Source: Ephydatia muelleri (lineage: Eukaryota > Porifera > Demospongiae > Spongillida > Spongillidae). Taken from it: a stretch of DNA of 64,000 nt. Positions 1 through 9,935 of this stretch are shown here, piece after piece (the first letter of the stretch is position 1; each line of letters begins with the position of its first letter). Below the pieces are notes generated by a model. It saw only the letters and a list, made by a program, of their open reading frames with translations, made no database searches and was not told the DNA's origin. The translations under genes were made by a program, and so were the position numbers. The stretch is from positions 11,518,813 through 11,582,812 of the forward strand of contig JABACO010000001.1 of assembly GCA_013339895.1 (NCBI GenBank), written 5' to 3'.

Positions 1-134
1 GTCTTGTTTCAAAATTGCTGGAAAAACAGGTTCACTTATGAAACGTCATCCTGCTCATCCCAAGACAACCAGGTTTTGGTATCAAAGGGGGTGCAGGAGC
101 TGCAGTTCATGCTGTCAGATAGTACCTGCATTCC

Positions 135-425
135 ATGTCCACTGGCATGCTGTTTCTTAAACTACATTTCAGTAAAGCCTTCAATTCCATCAGATGTGAC
201 AAGATGTTGTTAGCTGTGAGAAGCCAAGTCACTGAGCCCTACCCCCATGTGCAATCGGCCTACTGCTCTTCAACTTTTTGGGGAGACAAGGTAATCATGT
301 CAGCAGAATATGTGCAGCAGAGGTCTCCTCTTTTGCATCCCTTTACTTGGCTTGATATTCAATCTAACCTCTGAACCTAAATACCAGGCTACTTGGATCA
401 TGTCATTTTTGGAGGTAACATGTCT
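135..425 (+). pseudogene. LINE reverse transcriptase fragment
   Basis: The translation holds the RT block FSKAFNSIRCDKM, followed by a degenerate VQQRSPLLHPF (normally VQQGDPLGPLLF). Past two stops it gives GYLDHVIFGG, which aligns to the catalytic YxDD box with the second Asp replaced by His. The order of blocks matches a non-LTR retrotransposon RT. In-frame stops and the lost catalytic Asp show it is dead. It is probably the same LINE group as its neighbours, but the piece is too short to assign a clade firmly. Confidence 0.6.
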
Positions 426-509
426 TTGAGGAAGATCAAGGAAAGACAGCCAAGTACTCCTGGTGTTTCTACAGCGCAACACGGGTAAAGACAAAACCTG
501 GCTGTCCTT

Positions 510-965
510 CTATAATACGAGTACTTGGTCCTTTGATATATTCTCTACCTGACTAGCAACAGCACCTGCTGCCACAGTGGATGTGCTAGGTGAGAGGGAG
601 CATAGGTATCCACACAGGTAGCATCTGATACAAAAAAATAAAGGTTTTCGCTCTTCCATATGACCATTGATGCCATGAGGATGTTTTCCTTCAGAGCGGT
701 CGGTGGGTTCAAGTCTGGACTGAATCTGAGCAGTGGTCAGAGCTCAATGAATGATGTCATTCAGGGCAGCATATTGATGGTGACAGTTGTTGCACCGCAA
801 TGATGGCAAGAGTATGGGCTGCCACCAAGGCAAAGACCAACTGCTACTCAGACTCTCCATTGTTAGACCCAGTGAAGAGTTCGGAACAGCAGGAAACCTG
901 GCACCAGACTCACAGGCTTGTCCTAATATGGTTGCAGATATGGCCTCAACCCTTGCGTGTCTCAT
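510..965 (-). pseudogene. C-terminal part of a LINE with restriction-like endonuclease (family B)
   Basis: Read on the minus strand, this gives an ESGA-to-SSLGL block, a degenerate Cys/His region, ALNDII, a GKHPHG block matching the usual GKRPDG, and after a frameshift DTYAPSH and AGAVASQVENISKDQ. That order is typical of the zinc knuckle plus PD-(D/E)xK-like endonuclease tail of LINEs that encode a restriction-like endonuclease. The equivalent block in the neighbouring copies is RPADVLVPNW, so this looks like a second, related family. Stops and frameshifts show it is a relic. Confidence 0.5.
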
Positions 966-1139
966 GCCTTTTGTGAGTGGGACGCATTGCTGATGGCCCT
1001 GTGACCATGGAGAGGTAGCTGTGTCCTGGTGGAGCAGGCCTGTGGTTTGGCAACGTGGTGGACAGACTTCAAATTATCCATGAACCAACCCCCTTCCCAT
1101 GATGGCCCTTGCCACAGGTCTCACTAAAAAACATGTTGA

Positions 1140-1745
1140 GACGACTGTATATATCAGTGACTATTTTTGGTGTGGGGGGATAGACTGGCTGATGGAAAGT
1201 AGAGATGCAAGGTGGTAGAAACACTATGGGCCTCTTTACCCTGATTACAATAGGTTTCTAGGCTTGGGGGACACATGTCCAACCCATGTCCTGGCAATTT
1301 CTGCAATTGGCTGCATTCTTCCTATTTTGTGTGGGCAGCAGATAAACTAGCTTCATTCAGGGCGACAAGGGTAAGTGGTGAGGTGACTGTGACATCAATG
1401 CCAGCTGTCATGCCTCTGTCTCAACCCTGAACAAGGATGTCTGCAGGGCGAGAGTTGATATGGCCTCTGGATAAACCATACCCCACTTCAACTCTCACTG
1501 AAAGATGGGCCAAAGACAAAAAATGGCAAAGATGTCACGAAAATGGTTGTGCTGTAAACAACCACATCTCCACTACATCTGCAAGAGGCTGCATGATGAC
1601 CTAGAGGGTCAAGTACGATGTTGGGACAAAGGGAACACAGGGAACTTCCAGAAGTATCAAGATGCAACCACATCCAAGGGCAAACCTGACATTCAGCTTT
1701 TAAAAATGTATTATTTTTAGTATTTTTAAGAGAATACATGAACAC
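1140..1745 (-). pseudogene. LINE C-terminus: CCHC knuckle and endonuclease remnant (family A)
   Basis: The minus strand begins with CSLCPNIVLDPLGHHAASC, a CCHC-type knuckle. Across frameshifts it continues with LMSQSPHHLPLS (normally AFDLSVTSPLN), AANCRNCQDMGWTCVP and a worn YG-WGKEA block. The same blocks occur in the same order in the copies at 2.0-4.9 kb and 4.9-5.8 kb. The piece is a 5'-truncated, heavily mutated insertion. The plus-strand reading through here has no recognisable content. Confidence 0.6.
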
Positions 1746-1799
1746 CTCCTATACATTATTATTATTGTAAATAATAGCATATTGCATATTTTATCATTC

Positions 1800-2030
1800 A
1801 TACATACACAGTCAGGATGGATGAAGTTTTCTTGCCAGGAGCGTCCTAGCAATGGCCTTGACTAGATGAAGGTTAAGCCTGCCGTATACATCCGCCACCA
1901 CTAATGCCTTTGGCCTGGAGTGGCTGATGGCAAGGTGGGAATCCCCCTGGGATACAAGCCTGGAGAGTGTTCCTTGAGCAACCTCACCCCAGTTGCCATA
2001 TGTTTCTATTACAAGCCCACCCTAGCTCTT
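1800..2030 (-). pseudogene. 3' tail of family A LINE
   Basis: The minus strand encodes GLVIETYGNWGEV, then SRPKALVVADVYGRLN and HLVKAIARTLLARKLHPS before a stop. This is the last part of the family A polyprotein, downstream of the endonuclease. It holds only the terminal ~70 residues, as expected for a severely 5'-truncated LINE insertion. It lies back to back with the plus-strand copy that starts at about 2036. Confidence 0.55.
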
Positions 2031-2035
2031 GACAT

Positions 2036-4890
2036 TTGGAACTAGTGGTTATTATTGACTCTACGGAGGATGGCTCTGGCATTTTTATAATGAACGGAAG
2101 AAAGCCAGAGTTAAGAAAAGCACCCAGCTGCTCCTGTAACGGGGCGAACGCACGTTGCGTTTCTTGCCGCTGTGTAAAATCAGGTCAGCCTTGTTCGAAC
2201 TGCCTTCCAGCTGAGCTTGACACGGCAACTGTCAACATTCGCGTTTCATCCGCCATTAGTAGCTCGCAGCCATCTACGACGTCGTCATCTCAAAACCAGG
2301 TATTCTCCTCACTGCTGCTTCAAACCACATCTCCGCAGTGCTCACGTCACCACAGAAACACCCCCCCCCCCCCGCATCGCAAGCGCAGTCTGTACAAACA
2401 CACTCAACACAAAGTCAGAATGAACTTCCAGACACCCAAAGTTTGCCAGTACTAACCACAACAACGGTTATTCCCTCCTTTCAATGTTCATCATGTGGGA
2501 CTAACTTGGCATCAAAGAAAATCCTTAAACATATGCAAGAACATGCCTTTGGAAAAATCACATGTGAAGTGTCCTCCACGTGGCTAGTTGAAAATAGTCT
2601 TTTCATCTGTCAGAACTGCTCATAATTAGTAGCCTGTTCTCGTAAGAATTCTCACTCTCGTTCTTGTGTCTGTAACCACACAGTACCTTCCTCACCAGCT
2701 AATTCGGAGTCAACATTCACATCACCTTCTGCAACTCCCTTCCCATCCCTTGAAGAAGTATTGGCACTGAAGCAGAGAACTTTGAAGTGTATTCCATCTC
2801 GAGCACGCCACCAATTTGCACAGGTCCTTGCAGAGGCACTAAAGGATGTTATTCATAACAATAACATTATTGCTTGGACTCGTCTACTGATGTTGCCTGA
2901 TTGCATTTTGGCTTCCTCTAAAACAGGTGGCAAGAAAGGTTGCCACAGAATCTCCATTAACACTCTTCACCAAGAATGGTCACGTGGTAATGAGAAGTCA
3001 ATTTGGACTGCTTCAGTTTCCAAGAGTCATCAATCTACACCTATTTCTCTGGCTTCCATCACCAAAGCATTTGACCATTGCAATCTGACCATGCCAAGCT
3101 CAAGTCTGCCATAGCATGTGCAAGAGAGGGTCTGCTGTTTAAGGCTTACCAGATTTTTACATCTAAGAGAATTGCACCAGACACCAAAGAAACTTTGAAC
3201 GACTTAAAGCCAAACATCCCTTTTCTAATCCACCTTCTGTCCCAGTTGGAAACATTGACACCAAACCTGTACAACTTCAAGCTGATTTCAATCTCTTGGC
3301 AGTATTACGGTCATTCAAGAAAGCAACAGCTTGTGGACCATCTGGTATGAGGATTCAACACTTTCAAGATGCTGCCAGCGTACCCTTACCTCTATCAACC
3401 ATTACCTTCACTCAGTTCTGAAAAAAGTTAGCAGCTGACCCTAATGTCAACAGCCCTTGCTTATAATGCCTAGTACTTAGATGATGGGGTCCTGGCTGGT
3501 CCAGGCTATGCTGTGCTCAGAACTCTACAGGTCCTAGGTGCAGAGGGCAAGCCAAATGGTCTGATCCTTAACACATCCAAATGTGAACTGTTCAGTCCTA
3601 ATAAAGATATCTTTTGACTTTTTGACTCCAGTATTCTTATATCAACTACATATAACTTTGACATCCTGGAAGCACCAATTGGAAATCCAGAATTTTGCGG
3701 TGACTACATTGAGGCAAAGAGAAAACAGGCTTGTTCTCTTCTCCATCTTTTGCCTCAGCTACATGTATATGACCCTCAAGTATCCATCTTGCTACTTCGC
3801 CAGTGTGCAAGCTGTCCCATGTAGCTTGCTCAATTCCTCCTTGTGATTCTTCTCTAAGGCAGTTTATGCTCTTTGACGAAGATGTCCTCCACTGTTTGGA
3901 AGAATGTGAAGCCTTTTAACTTACACTATCAGCCACCAAACAAGTTCAACTACCATTACAGCATGGTGGTCTTGAATTCTCTAACCACTCTTCCAGTGCA
4001 TTCATTTCATCTTTATCCAATGCTATTGATGTCACCTCAAACAGGCAATAGCACTCTACAACACAAAAGATCAACTCTGCTGATGCAGTTACATTTGAAA
4101 CAGTGACAAGCTCTCCTCCACAGCAGCACCACCTGTCAGGCAAAATAGACGACAATTCCTTTCTTATTAACAGCACAGACTCAGAGCAGTATCAGCCAGT
4201 AATGCTAATGCCTGGTTGTTAGCTATTCCTTGCATAATCAATGACTTAGCTCTGGAGCCTGAAGAGATGCAAGTCTTATTAAAATGGTGGCCAGGTCTGA
4301 CTATCTCCTCAGCTGACAGTAAATGTTCCCTTTGCTCAAGTACACTTGATCCAGATTGCCACCACGCCCTTACATGTCGTTCTGGAGGTGACATCATTGC
4401 ACAGCACAATAAGTTAAGGGACTGTTTTGCCACTGTGCTCTAAAGCATGTTTATCTCCTCAACTGGAGATAGGTCCAGGCTTAGACTTTTCTAGGCCAGC
4501 TGATGTGCTGGTGCCAAACTGGTCCCTCTCCAATTGACCTGAAAGTCATCCATCAACTTAATACAGACTTGATTCTGGAAGCGAGCTTGGCTTCAGGCAA
4601 CTCTGTATAGAGGTTGGTGAGATTGGATCAGATGTGTTAAAGATTGGGCTGGACATGCATTCAATTAGTAGTGGAGGTTTATGGTGGTTGGGGATGTGAA
4701 GCCCAAGAATGCTTCTCTAGATTGAGTAAGAGGCTAGCCATGCAAGTGGGAGTATGTGAAACTGAGCCTGCTGGCTGTCACACTGATAAGGCAGAATGCA
4801 AGAACCATTCTACTCAGATGTGCCTGTATACCCCTCATGATTATAATTATTATATGAATACAAGATACAAGAGAATACATGAATGAGAAT
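2036..4890 (+). pseudogene. Near full-length family A LINE with RT and restriction-like endonuclease
   Basis: Recognisable blocks appear in order across three frames. First is a Cys-rich motif at ~2125-2215 (CSCNGANARC, then CVKSGQPCSNCLP). A C2H2-like finger follows at ~2480-2550 (FQCSSCGTNL...HMQEH). The conserved pre-RT region is at ~2760-2990 (RARHQFAQVLAEAL, LMLPDCILAS) and the RT N-terminus at ~3160-3350 (APDTKETL). Worn RT follows, then a CCHC knuckle at ~4325-4380 (CSLCSSTLDPDCHHALTC, followed by HNKLRD), the RPADVLVPNW block at ~4497, and VVEVYGGWGCEA at ~4670. A CCHC knuckle followed by an RPxD...D block is the signature of R2/NeSL/Hero-type LINEs with a C-terminal restriction-like endonuclease. 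Many stops make it non-functional. The clade is inferred, not proven. Confidence 0.65.
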
Positions 4891-4929
4891 TGTTATTAAT
4901 ATACTACCACCTACAGTACGTATAATACA

Positions 4930-5810
4930 CACTTTACCTAACATGCACAGTTTACAGATAGCGGGATAGGATGGCTCGGGAATTTGCTCTCACAAGGGCC
5001 AAACTGAGCCTTCCAAAGATTTCATTGCACACGGGTGACTTGGGACGTCCCTGCCTAGTGGACACACGGGTGGCAAGTCTCGATAGTGCTTGCCTCAATA
5101 CCCCAACATCCGTATGTCTCCACCACAAGAGGGATACATACCCAGCCTAGTTCCCTGCACCTTTCATCATTTACTCTATGCTTGCGGATCTGGGCAGCCA
5201 AGGCAGCTGAACCTGCTGTCACACATGCTTCTTGAAAAATTTGTTATTTAGCATTGATGTGACAGACAGGTCAAATGCTGCTGGCATACCCAGTAACCAG
5301 TTTGGAACAAGAACATCAGCTGGACGAGTATGTTCCCTAGACCACCCACCTATCTCTAGTTGTGGAGCAAGACATGCTGCAAAGTGACAAAGGTGTCTCT
5401 CAACCTGTTGTGAGGAGAGACACCATCGCCCCCCAACTGGCAACACAGTACATGATGGCCATAAGTATCCAAGGCAGCATTACATTGAGAGCAACTTTAA
5501 CCTTGAACAACTGGAATACCGAGCCACCATTTTATCGCCACCTGAAATTCAGAAGGCTCCAAGTGAAGGCTCATGCTAAGGGATGGAGTAACTGATAACC
5601 AAGCTGAGGCATGAGGTGATGAAATGGATAATAGTCGAGCCCTGTTGGTGGAGTGGAGTTATCAAATAGTTTCCTGAACTGAAAATCCTCAATATTGTTT
5701 GACAGGAACTTCTGAGTGAGGAACAGCTGTTGTCAACAGAGTCAGGAGCAAGTGAGTCAGGTGGATCAACAAGATTGTTATAATGGTCTATAGAGTGGTG
5801 CAACTACCAC
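4930..5810 (-). pseudogene. 5'-truncated family A LINE, tail-to-tail with the previous copy
   Basis: On the minus strand this gives a LEPSEFQVAIKWWLGI-like block at ~5545, a frameshifted CCHC knuckle at ~5440-5500 (DTYGHHVLCCQ), TRPADVLVPNW followed by AAFDLSVTS at ~5250-5330, and VVETYGCWGIEA at ~5070-5110. It ends about 40 bp from the 3' end of the plus-strand copy, so the two elements meet tail to tail. The order of the coding blocks is intact but frames are broken. Confidence 0.6.
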
Positions 5811-5884
5811 AAACCTCATAAGATAAGCCTGAACTGACAGCTGAGGCTAAATATGCAGCAGGAGAGTGGTAGGAGGGATGAAAC

Positions 5885-6745
5885 TGACAGTGATTTTATT
5901 CAGCTGCTCAACTTACAGGGGCTATTCATACTCCTGGCTTAGGTGACTGGATGAAGAAGAAAACCAATATATACACATCCCATGACATCCAGATGAAGTC
6001 ATGGCCCTTGGTTTTTTAAGAGACGTCAGCAAAAGTATTTCTTGCAGTGGTTTTTCCTCAATTTTGGCTGATGAAATGAATGGACGCTTCCAACAAAGGG
6101 CAGCTTGTGGTGTGCATTAGATGGGTGGATGAATTATTGCAAGATCATGAGAATGTGATTGGGGTGTACAATGTTGGCACTATTGATGCCAAGACACTCA
6201 CAGATGCTTTGGAACATGTGCTCTTACAGGCAGGGTTAAAAATCCATAATTGCCGTGGTCAGTGCTATGATGGTGCTGCAAATATGTCTGGATCAAAAAT
6301 TGGTGTCCAATCACACTTTTTGCAAAGAGAACCACGGGCTCTGTTCACCCATTGTTATGGACACTCCCTCAACCTTGCTGTTGGTGATGCGCTTAAAACA
6401 ATAAAGTGTGTAGGGATGGCTTGGATGTGGCCTTTGAAGTGAGTAAGCTAATTCGTTTCTCCCCAAAACGAAGTGCTTACCTTCACAACATAAAAGTATC
6501 TAATCCAATGGAAGATGAAGGTCCTATGCCAACAAACAACATTCGATTGTTTTACGCAACAAGGTGGACTGTCAGAGGAGATGTATATTAAACAACTACG
6601 AAGCCCTGAAGCAATTGTGGCTGAAATGATTGGATTCCAGATGTGAAAGGACAAATCATTGGAGTGAGAGCACATGCAGATGCAATGCTTTGATTTAGTG
6701 TTTGGCTTGGATTTGAGCATGAAGATATATACTATTTTTAAAAGG
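5885..6745 (+). pseudogene. hAT transposase fragment (DUF4371 type)
   Basis: The core open segment (6080-6442) reads QLVVCIRWVDELL, then NCRGQCYDGAANMSGSK and THCYGHSLNLAVGDALK. These are the standard catalytic-core blocks of the ZMYM/DUF4371 branch of hAT transposases. An upstream frame gives LRDVSKSISCSGFSSILADE, and a downstream frame gives VAFEVSKLIRFSPKR and YATRWTVRG. The C-terminal dimerisation domain is missing and the copy breaks off at a short GC-rich repeat. Frameshifts near 6080 and 6420 and a stop near 6590 show decay. Confidence 0.75.
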
Positions 6746-6804
6746 CCTCCTGGCCGTCGCTTTATTTGCGTACACCGTAGTTTTCGGACTTTTTTTTTTC
6801 AACA

Positions 6805-6935
6805 CAAAAAGCGTTGGCTTCTGGGGCTCCGCCCCAGGCCCCGATGGGGGAACTTACAGCGCTCCCCCATACGACCTAGCTGGGCGGGAGGGGTGCCCCT
6901 TCCGGCAGGCTAATTCCTAGGTCCGCCCCCGTAGC
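6805..6935 (+). repeat. GC-rich dispersed repeat, copy 1
   Basis: It begins with the imperfect palindrome GGGGCTCCGCCCC and then CCCGATGGGGGAACTTACAG. Related copies lie at 9848-9935 and 20335-20420. It separates a hAT fragment from a DDE_4 fragment. No coding function is visible. Confidence 0.5.
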
Positions 6936-6949
6936 AAAGTTTTGGACCA

Positions 6950-7150
6950 CCTGATTCCAGGGGATGCTGATAGAGGGTTTAACATTGCAGAGTCAATTGG
7001 TGTTGTATAAGCACAACTGCATATTCCTGCCTTCACCAAAGACATGAGTCAACTTTCTGCATTGGAAATTGAGCAGACCCGCAAAATTGCAAATGTTAGG
7101 ATCCATGTGAAAATTTAAGAACAAAGTATTCAATTTGCAAAGTACATTGC
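6950..7150 (+). pseudogene. DDE_4-type transposase C-terminal fragment
   Basis: Across one stop the plus strand gives DRGFNIAESIGVV and then [20 protein letters not shown] followed by [10 protein letters not shown]. Known DDE_Tnp_4 transposases (PIF/Harbinger and ISL2EU groups, often THAP-tagged) carry the same arrangement, ending in RIHVERVIG. Only about 65 residues survive. The convergent PHD fragment at 7385-7540 suggests both come from one two-gene element like that at 15.0-17.2 kb. Confidence 0.6.
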
Positions 7151-7384
7151 CAATCGATTTTTTTGTCAAGCGATCAGATTAAGATGTACCTTTAATAGAT
7201 TACATTATTACTGTGTACTGTGCATTTTGCATTGTTTGTGATTCTGTAGTTCCATTTAATTGACCATATGTACATGTAGTTGCACTATTTCATATAAACA
7301 AATTAAACATACATGACTCTTCATCACAGTTTGCAAGAACACAGAAAGGAACTAAACAACTTTCTTCTTAGATCTATTAAATTC

Positions 7385-7540
7385 AGGAAGAATTCTGTAA
7401 TCTGGGCAGTACCATTTACTTTTTCCTTTAAGAGCCACAGTGATTTTTAAGCAGGCAAAGTGAAACCATTCGATTTTGCAATTGGGTTTGTCACAACAAA
7501 ATGCCTTCATTTGTGCATAAGGCAGAGGGTAGATGTACTG
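7385..7540 (-). pseudogene. PHD-finger fragment
   Basis: The minus strand reads CCDKPNCKIEWFHFACLKI and then KWYCPDYRILPEFNR. The C-C-H-C spacing and the WFHFACL and WYCP blocks fit an ING-like PHD zinc finger; the last expected Cys is Tyr here. Similar PHD ends occur on transposon proteins that also carry YqaJ-type nucleases. It points towards the DDE_4 fragment at 6950-7150 (convergent genes). A host ING-like gene cannot be excluded, but no other exon is visible. Confidence 0.5.
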
Positions 7541-7544
7541 CAGA

Positions 7545-8390
7545 ATCCCTTAATGCATCTCATGGTGACTCTGTGTACCAATTCCTACTAATTAAACTTT
7601 GGGAATGCCGTACCAATCGAATAAACAAATGTGCAAATCAAAAGATTTGAGGCGATAAATATTTACTCGTCCGGTTGTAACGAATTTGTCACCAATCTTC
7701 CAGGTTTGAACATCCCTAACCCAACCACAAACGAACTAGTTATACACTTCGAGCGACTTTCGAGCTTTAAATTGCTTACAAGTTACAAAACTTGTTTAAC
7801 GCACCAGATGCGAAATCAAATCACAAGCATCCACAGGAGGAATTGATTCGATCGACTCTCCCAAGCCACTCGTAAACGAATCGAGATTGTTGGTGAAACG
7901 CATTTTATCTAGGTACTTTTCTCAAGCCTCAGAACTATAAGCGATGTACAATACGACGATAGATTACCATGCAGGCATCTTTTCAATCTTTTCACGGACC
8001 AGCTGTACACAATCATGGCGTCCTGTGACGATGGCATCATTTTTAATGAAACTAAATCACGCGATGAAAAGTGTCTATATGATTTGTTGCTACATTTTAT
8101 CAGGTACAGCGTTCATATTTCGTACATTGTGTAATCATAGAGGAAGGGATTGGAAACCAGACCAATTAAAACACCAATCAACAAGTACAGCCCTGGCAGT
8201 TCAAGTCCCCAGGCCTTTACGGATAAAATGGCGGGTACCACGTTTGCACGTATCCGTGGATTGTGGTAAAGGGAACACTTTTCATAAAGTTCATGGTTTT
8301 GTAGGTTCACATTCAGATGATTTTCAGGGTGCAATCGACCACATTATTGACGATGACCTGATCAAGCTTCATTTACCAATAGCCTCTACG
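7545..8390. other. No recognisable gene
   Basis: Moderately AT-rich sequence. A short open stretch at ~8014-8107 on the plus strand starts with ATG and ends at a possible AGGTAC donor, but I recognise no family and no second exon. The long plus-strand frame that runs into the following minisatellite is not convincing. Confidence 0.3.
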
Positions 8391-8480
8391 TGGGGGAGGG
8401 GGAGGGGGAGGGGGAGGGGGAGGGGGAGGGGGAGGGGGAGGGGGAGGGGGAGGGGGAGGGGGAGGGGGAGGGGGAGGGGA
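8391..8480. repeat. (GGGGGA)n minisatellite
   Basis: About 15 near-perfect copies of GGGGGA, directly upstream of the hAT element. It yields artificial Gly-Arg or Pro-Leu peptides, not a protein. Confidence 0.95.
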
Positions 8481-8516
8481 AGGAAGAGGGAGGGAGAGGG
8501 AGCAAGAGGGTGTGAG

Positions 8517-9650
8517 CAGGGTTGCCGTAGGCCAGCCAGGGGTCTGGCCTGAGGCCGGCCGACCTGACTGCCTGGCCTGATAGGCCGACCTGTCAGGCCA
8601 ATCAATTATAAATTATTCGGTGTTCAATTAATTGATTCGCATGCAACGTGATTTTGCCTCCGCTATGTCGATCGACAATTCTCCTGGTCCATCATCTTTA
8701 AACACTCCTCTGCCTTCCACTCATCACCTCGAACCTTGTCCTAACCCCGATCTGTGGAATACAACTCCGAGGAGCTTGTGAGATTTGTACCTATGCGAAA
8801 GCTTAGCGGTAGCGCTAACACATCCGCTGTCTGGTCTCATTTCAAGGTCCATACATCGAAGGAGAAAAGTTACGCGGATAAAGCTTGGTGTGACTATTGC
8901 CACAAGCCGTTCGCCAGGGAATACTCTACTCTTTTTAGGCACATTGAATGGAATTACAAGGATCAATTAAAGAAAGAAGACTCAGTAGTTTGTTCCACAA
9001 AAGAAAAGACAATTCTAACAGCCAAGAAATCGCAGCTGGAGCAGTATTTAACATCTCAAATCCCGCCTCTCACAAAAAATGAGCAGGATAAAGCCACGAA
9101 ACTCTTAGCACATGCATGGTTGCGAAAATTTACTTCCCCCAGTTCTTGTTGGCAGTCTAACTTTCAGTGAATTTGTTGCATGCATTTCAAGAGGTTCCTT
9201 TAAGATGCCTGGCAGGACAAAGGTCACCAAAATGATAGATGAGTTGTATGAGGATATGATGTTCAAGTTGAAGGACAATCCAGTTCTGTTTCGCTCACAA
9301 CAGATGCAGCAAAGATGCCAAATCATGCATTTGGTGAATGTGTAAAGTCATTTCACTACTTCGTATATATTTATTGGTTGCACCAAATCCTCCGTAATAA
9401 GATATTATAATATATACTTGTGTATACTGAATATGATTGCAGTTGACAAAATATAAAAATGTAATTAGGAATCAAGGATTTGTATGCACCATTTGACGTC
9501 AATAAAAAGTAATAATAGTTGATGATTGAGTTTTCAATCAGAAGCCCGTCTAACATATTGCATGATGCTTAGGGTGGGCGTGGTCCGGCCTGATAGGCTA
9601 GACCACTGGCCTGACAGGTCAGGCCAGGCCCCTGGCCTTTGGCAACCCTG
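8517..9650 (+). mobile_element. hAT element, copy 1, with 8-bp target duplication
   Basis: The ends are inverted: CAGGGTTGCC at 8517 and GGCAACCCTG ending at 9650, followed inwards by GGCCTGACAGG-type subterminal repeats on both sides. The flanks are a perfect 8-bp direct repeat, GGTGTGAG, at 8509-8516 and 9651-9658. An 8-bp duplication and CAGGG ends are diagnostic of hAT transposons. At 1.1 kb it is too short for a full transposase. A reverse-oriented relative is at 12806-13569. Confidence 0.93.
8641..9345 (+). pseudogene. Truncated hAT transposase with BED zinc finger
   Basis: The reading starts at ATG 8641 (or 8665, MSIDNSPGPSS). It shifts frame near 8750 into a BED finger: AVWSHFKVH, WCDYCHKPFAREYSTLFRHI. 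It continues with EQDKATKLLAHAW, shifts again near 9120 into SFKMPGRTKVTKMIDELYED, and in another frame reaches SLTTDAAKMPNHAF, the region of the first catalytic Asp. The rest of the catalytic core and the dimerisation domain are absent. It sits inside the element at 8517-9650, so this is a non-autonomous derivative that kept the 5' gene end. Confidence 0.75.
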
Positions 9651-9778
9651 GGTGTGAGTGTAGGCTAAGAAGGCCATGTGGCATGTGGGATACACACATT
9701 CAACAATACATCATCACAAGCTCTAGTCACATGACTAGCTCCACCCATTTGTATTGTGCTATAGCAGTGTCTCATTGT

Positions 9779-9840
9779 TGGAAATGTTGGTGGTGATTGA
9801 TGCGGGCGAATTTGAAGAATTTATAGAACAAATTATGGTT
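9779..9840 (+). repeat. ~60-bp repeat, copy 1 of 2
   Basis: GGAAATGTTGGTGGTGATTG and following bases recur at 10987-11050 in the same orientation with few changes. Both could be translated (MLVVxDxGE...), but no longer conserved frame is seen. It is probably a local duplication. Confidence 0.6.
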
Positions 9841-9847
9841 TTGATAT

Positions 9848-9935
9848 ACAAGCTTCTGGGGCTCCGCCCTAGGTCCCGATGTGGGAGCTTCCAGCCCTAG
9901 TTTGGACGGAAGGGGGCAAGCCCCCCTCCCGCCTT
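9848..9935 (+). repeat. GC-rich dispersed repeat, copy 2
   Basis: It starts GCTTCTGGGGCTCCGCCC as at 6819 and continues with CCCGATGTGGGAGCTTCCAG and a GGGGGCAAGCCCCCC hairpin. It follows the 60-bp repeat at 9779. Confidence 0.55.

Noticed and set aside
1505..1720. Plus-strand frame beginning MGQRQKMAKMSRKWLC
   Set aside because: It is antisense to the LINE zinc-knuckle frame, which has clear motif support.
8369..8605. Gly-Arg and Pro-Leu frames
   Set aside because: Read-through of (GGGGGA)n and of the hAT end.
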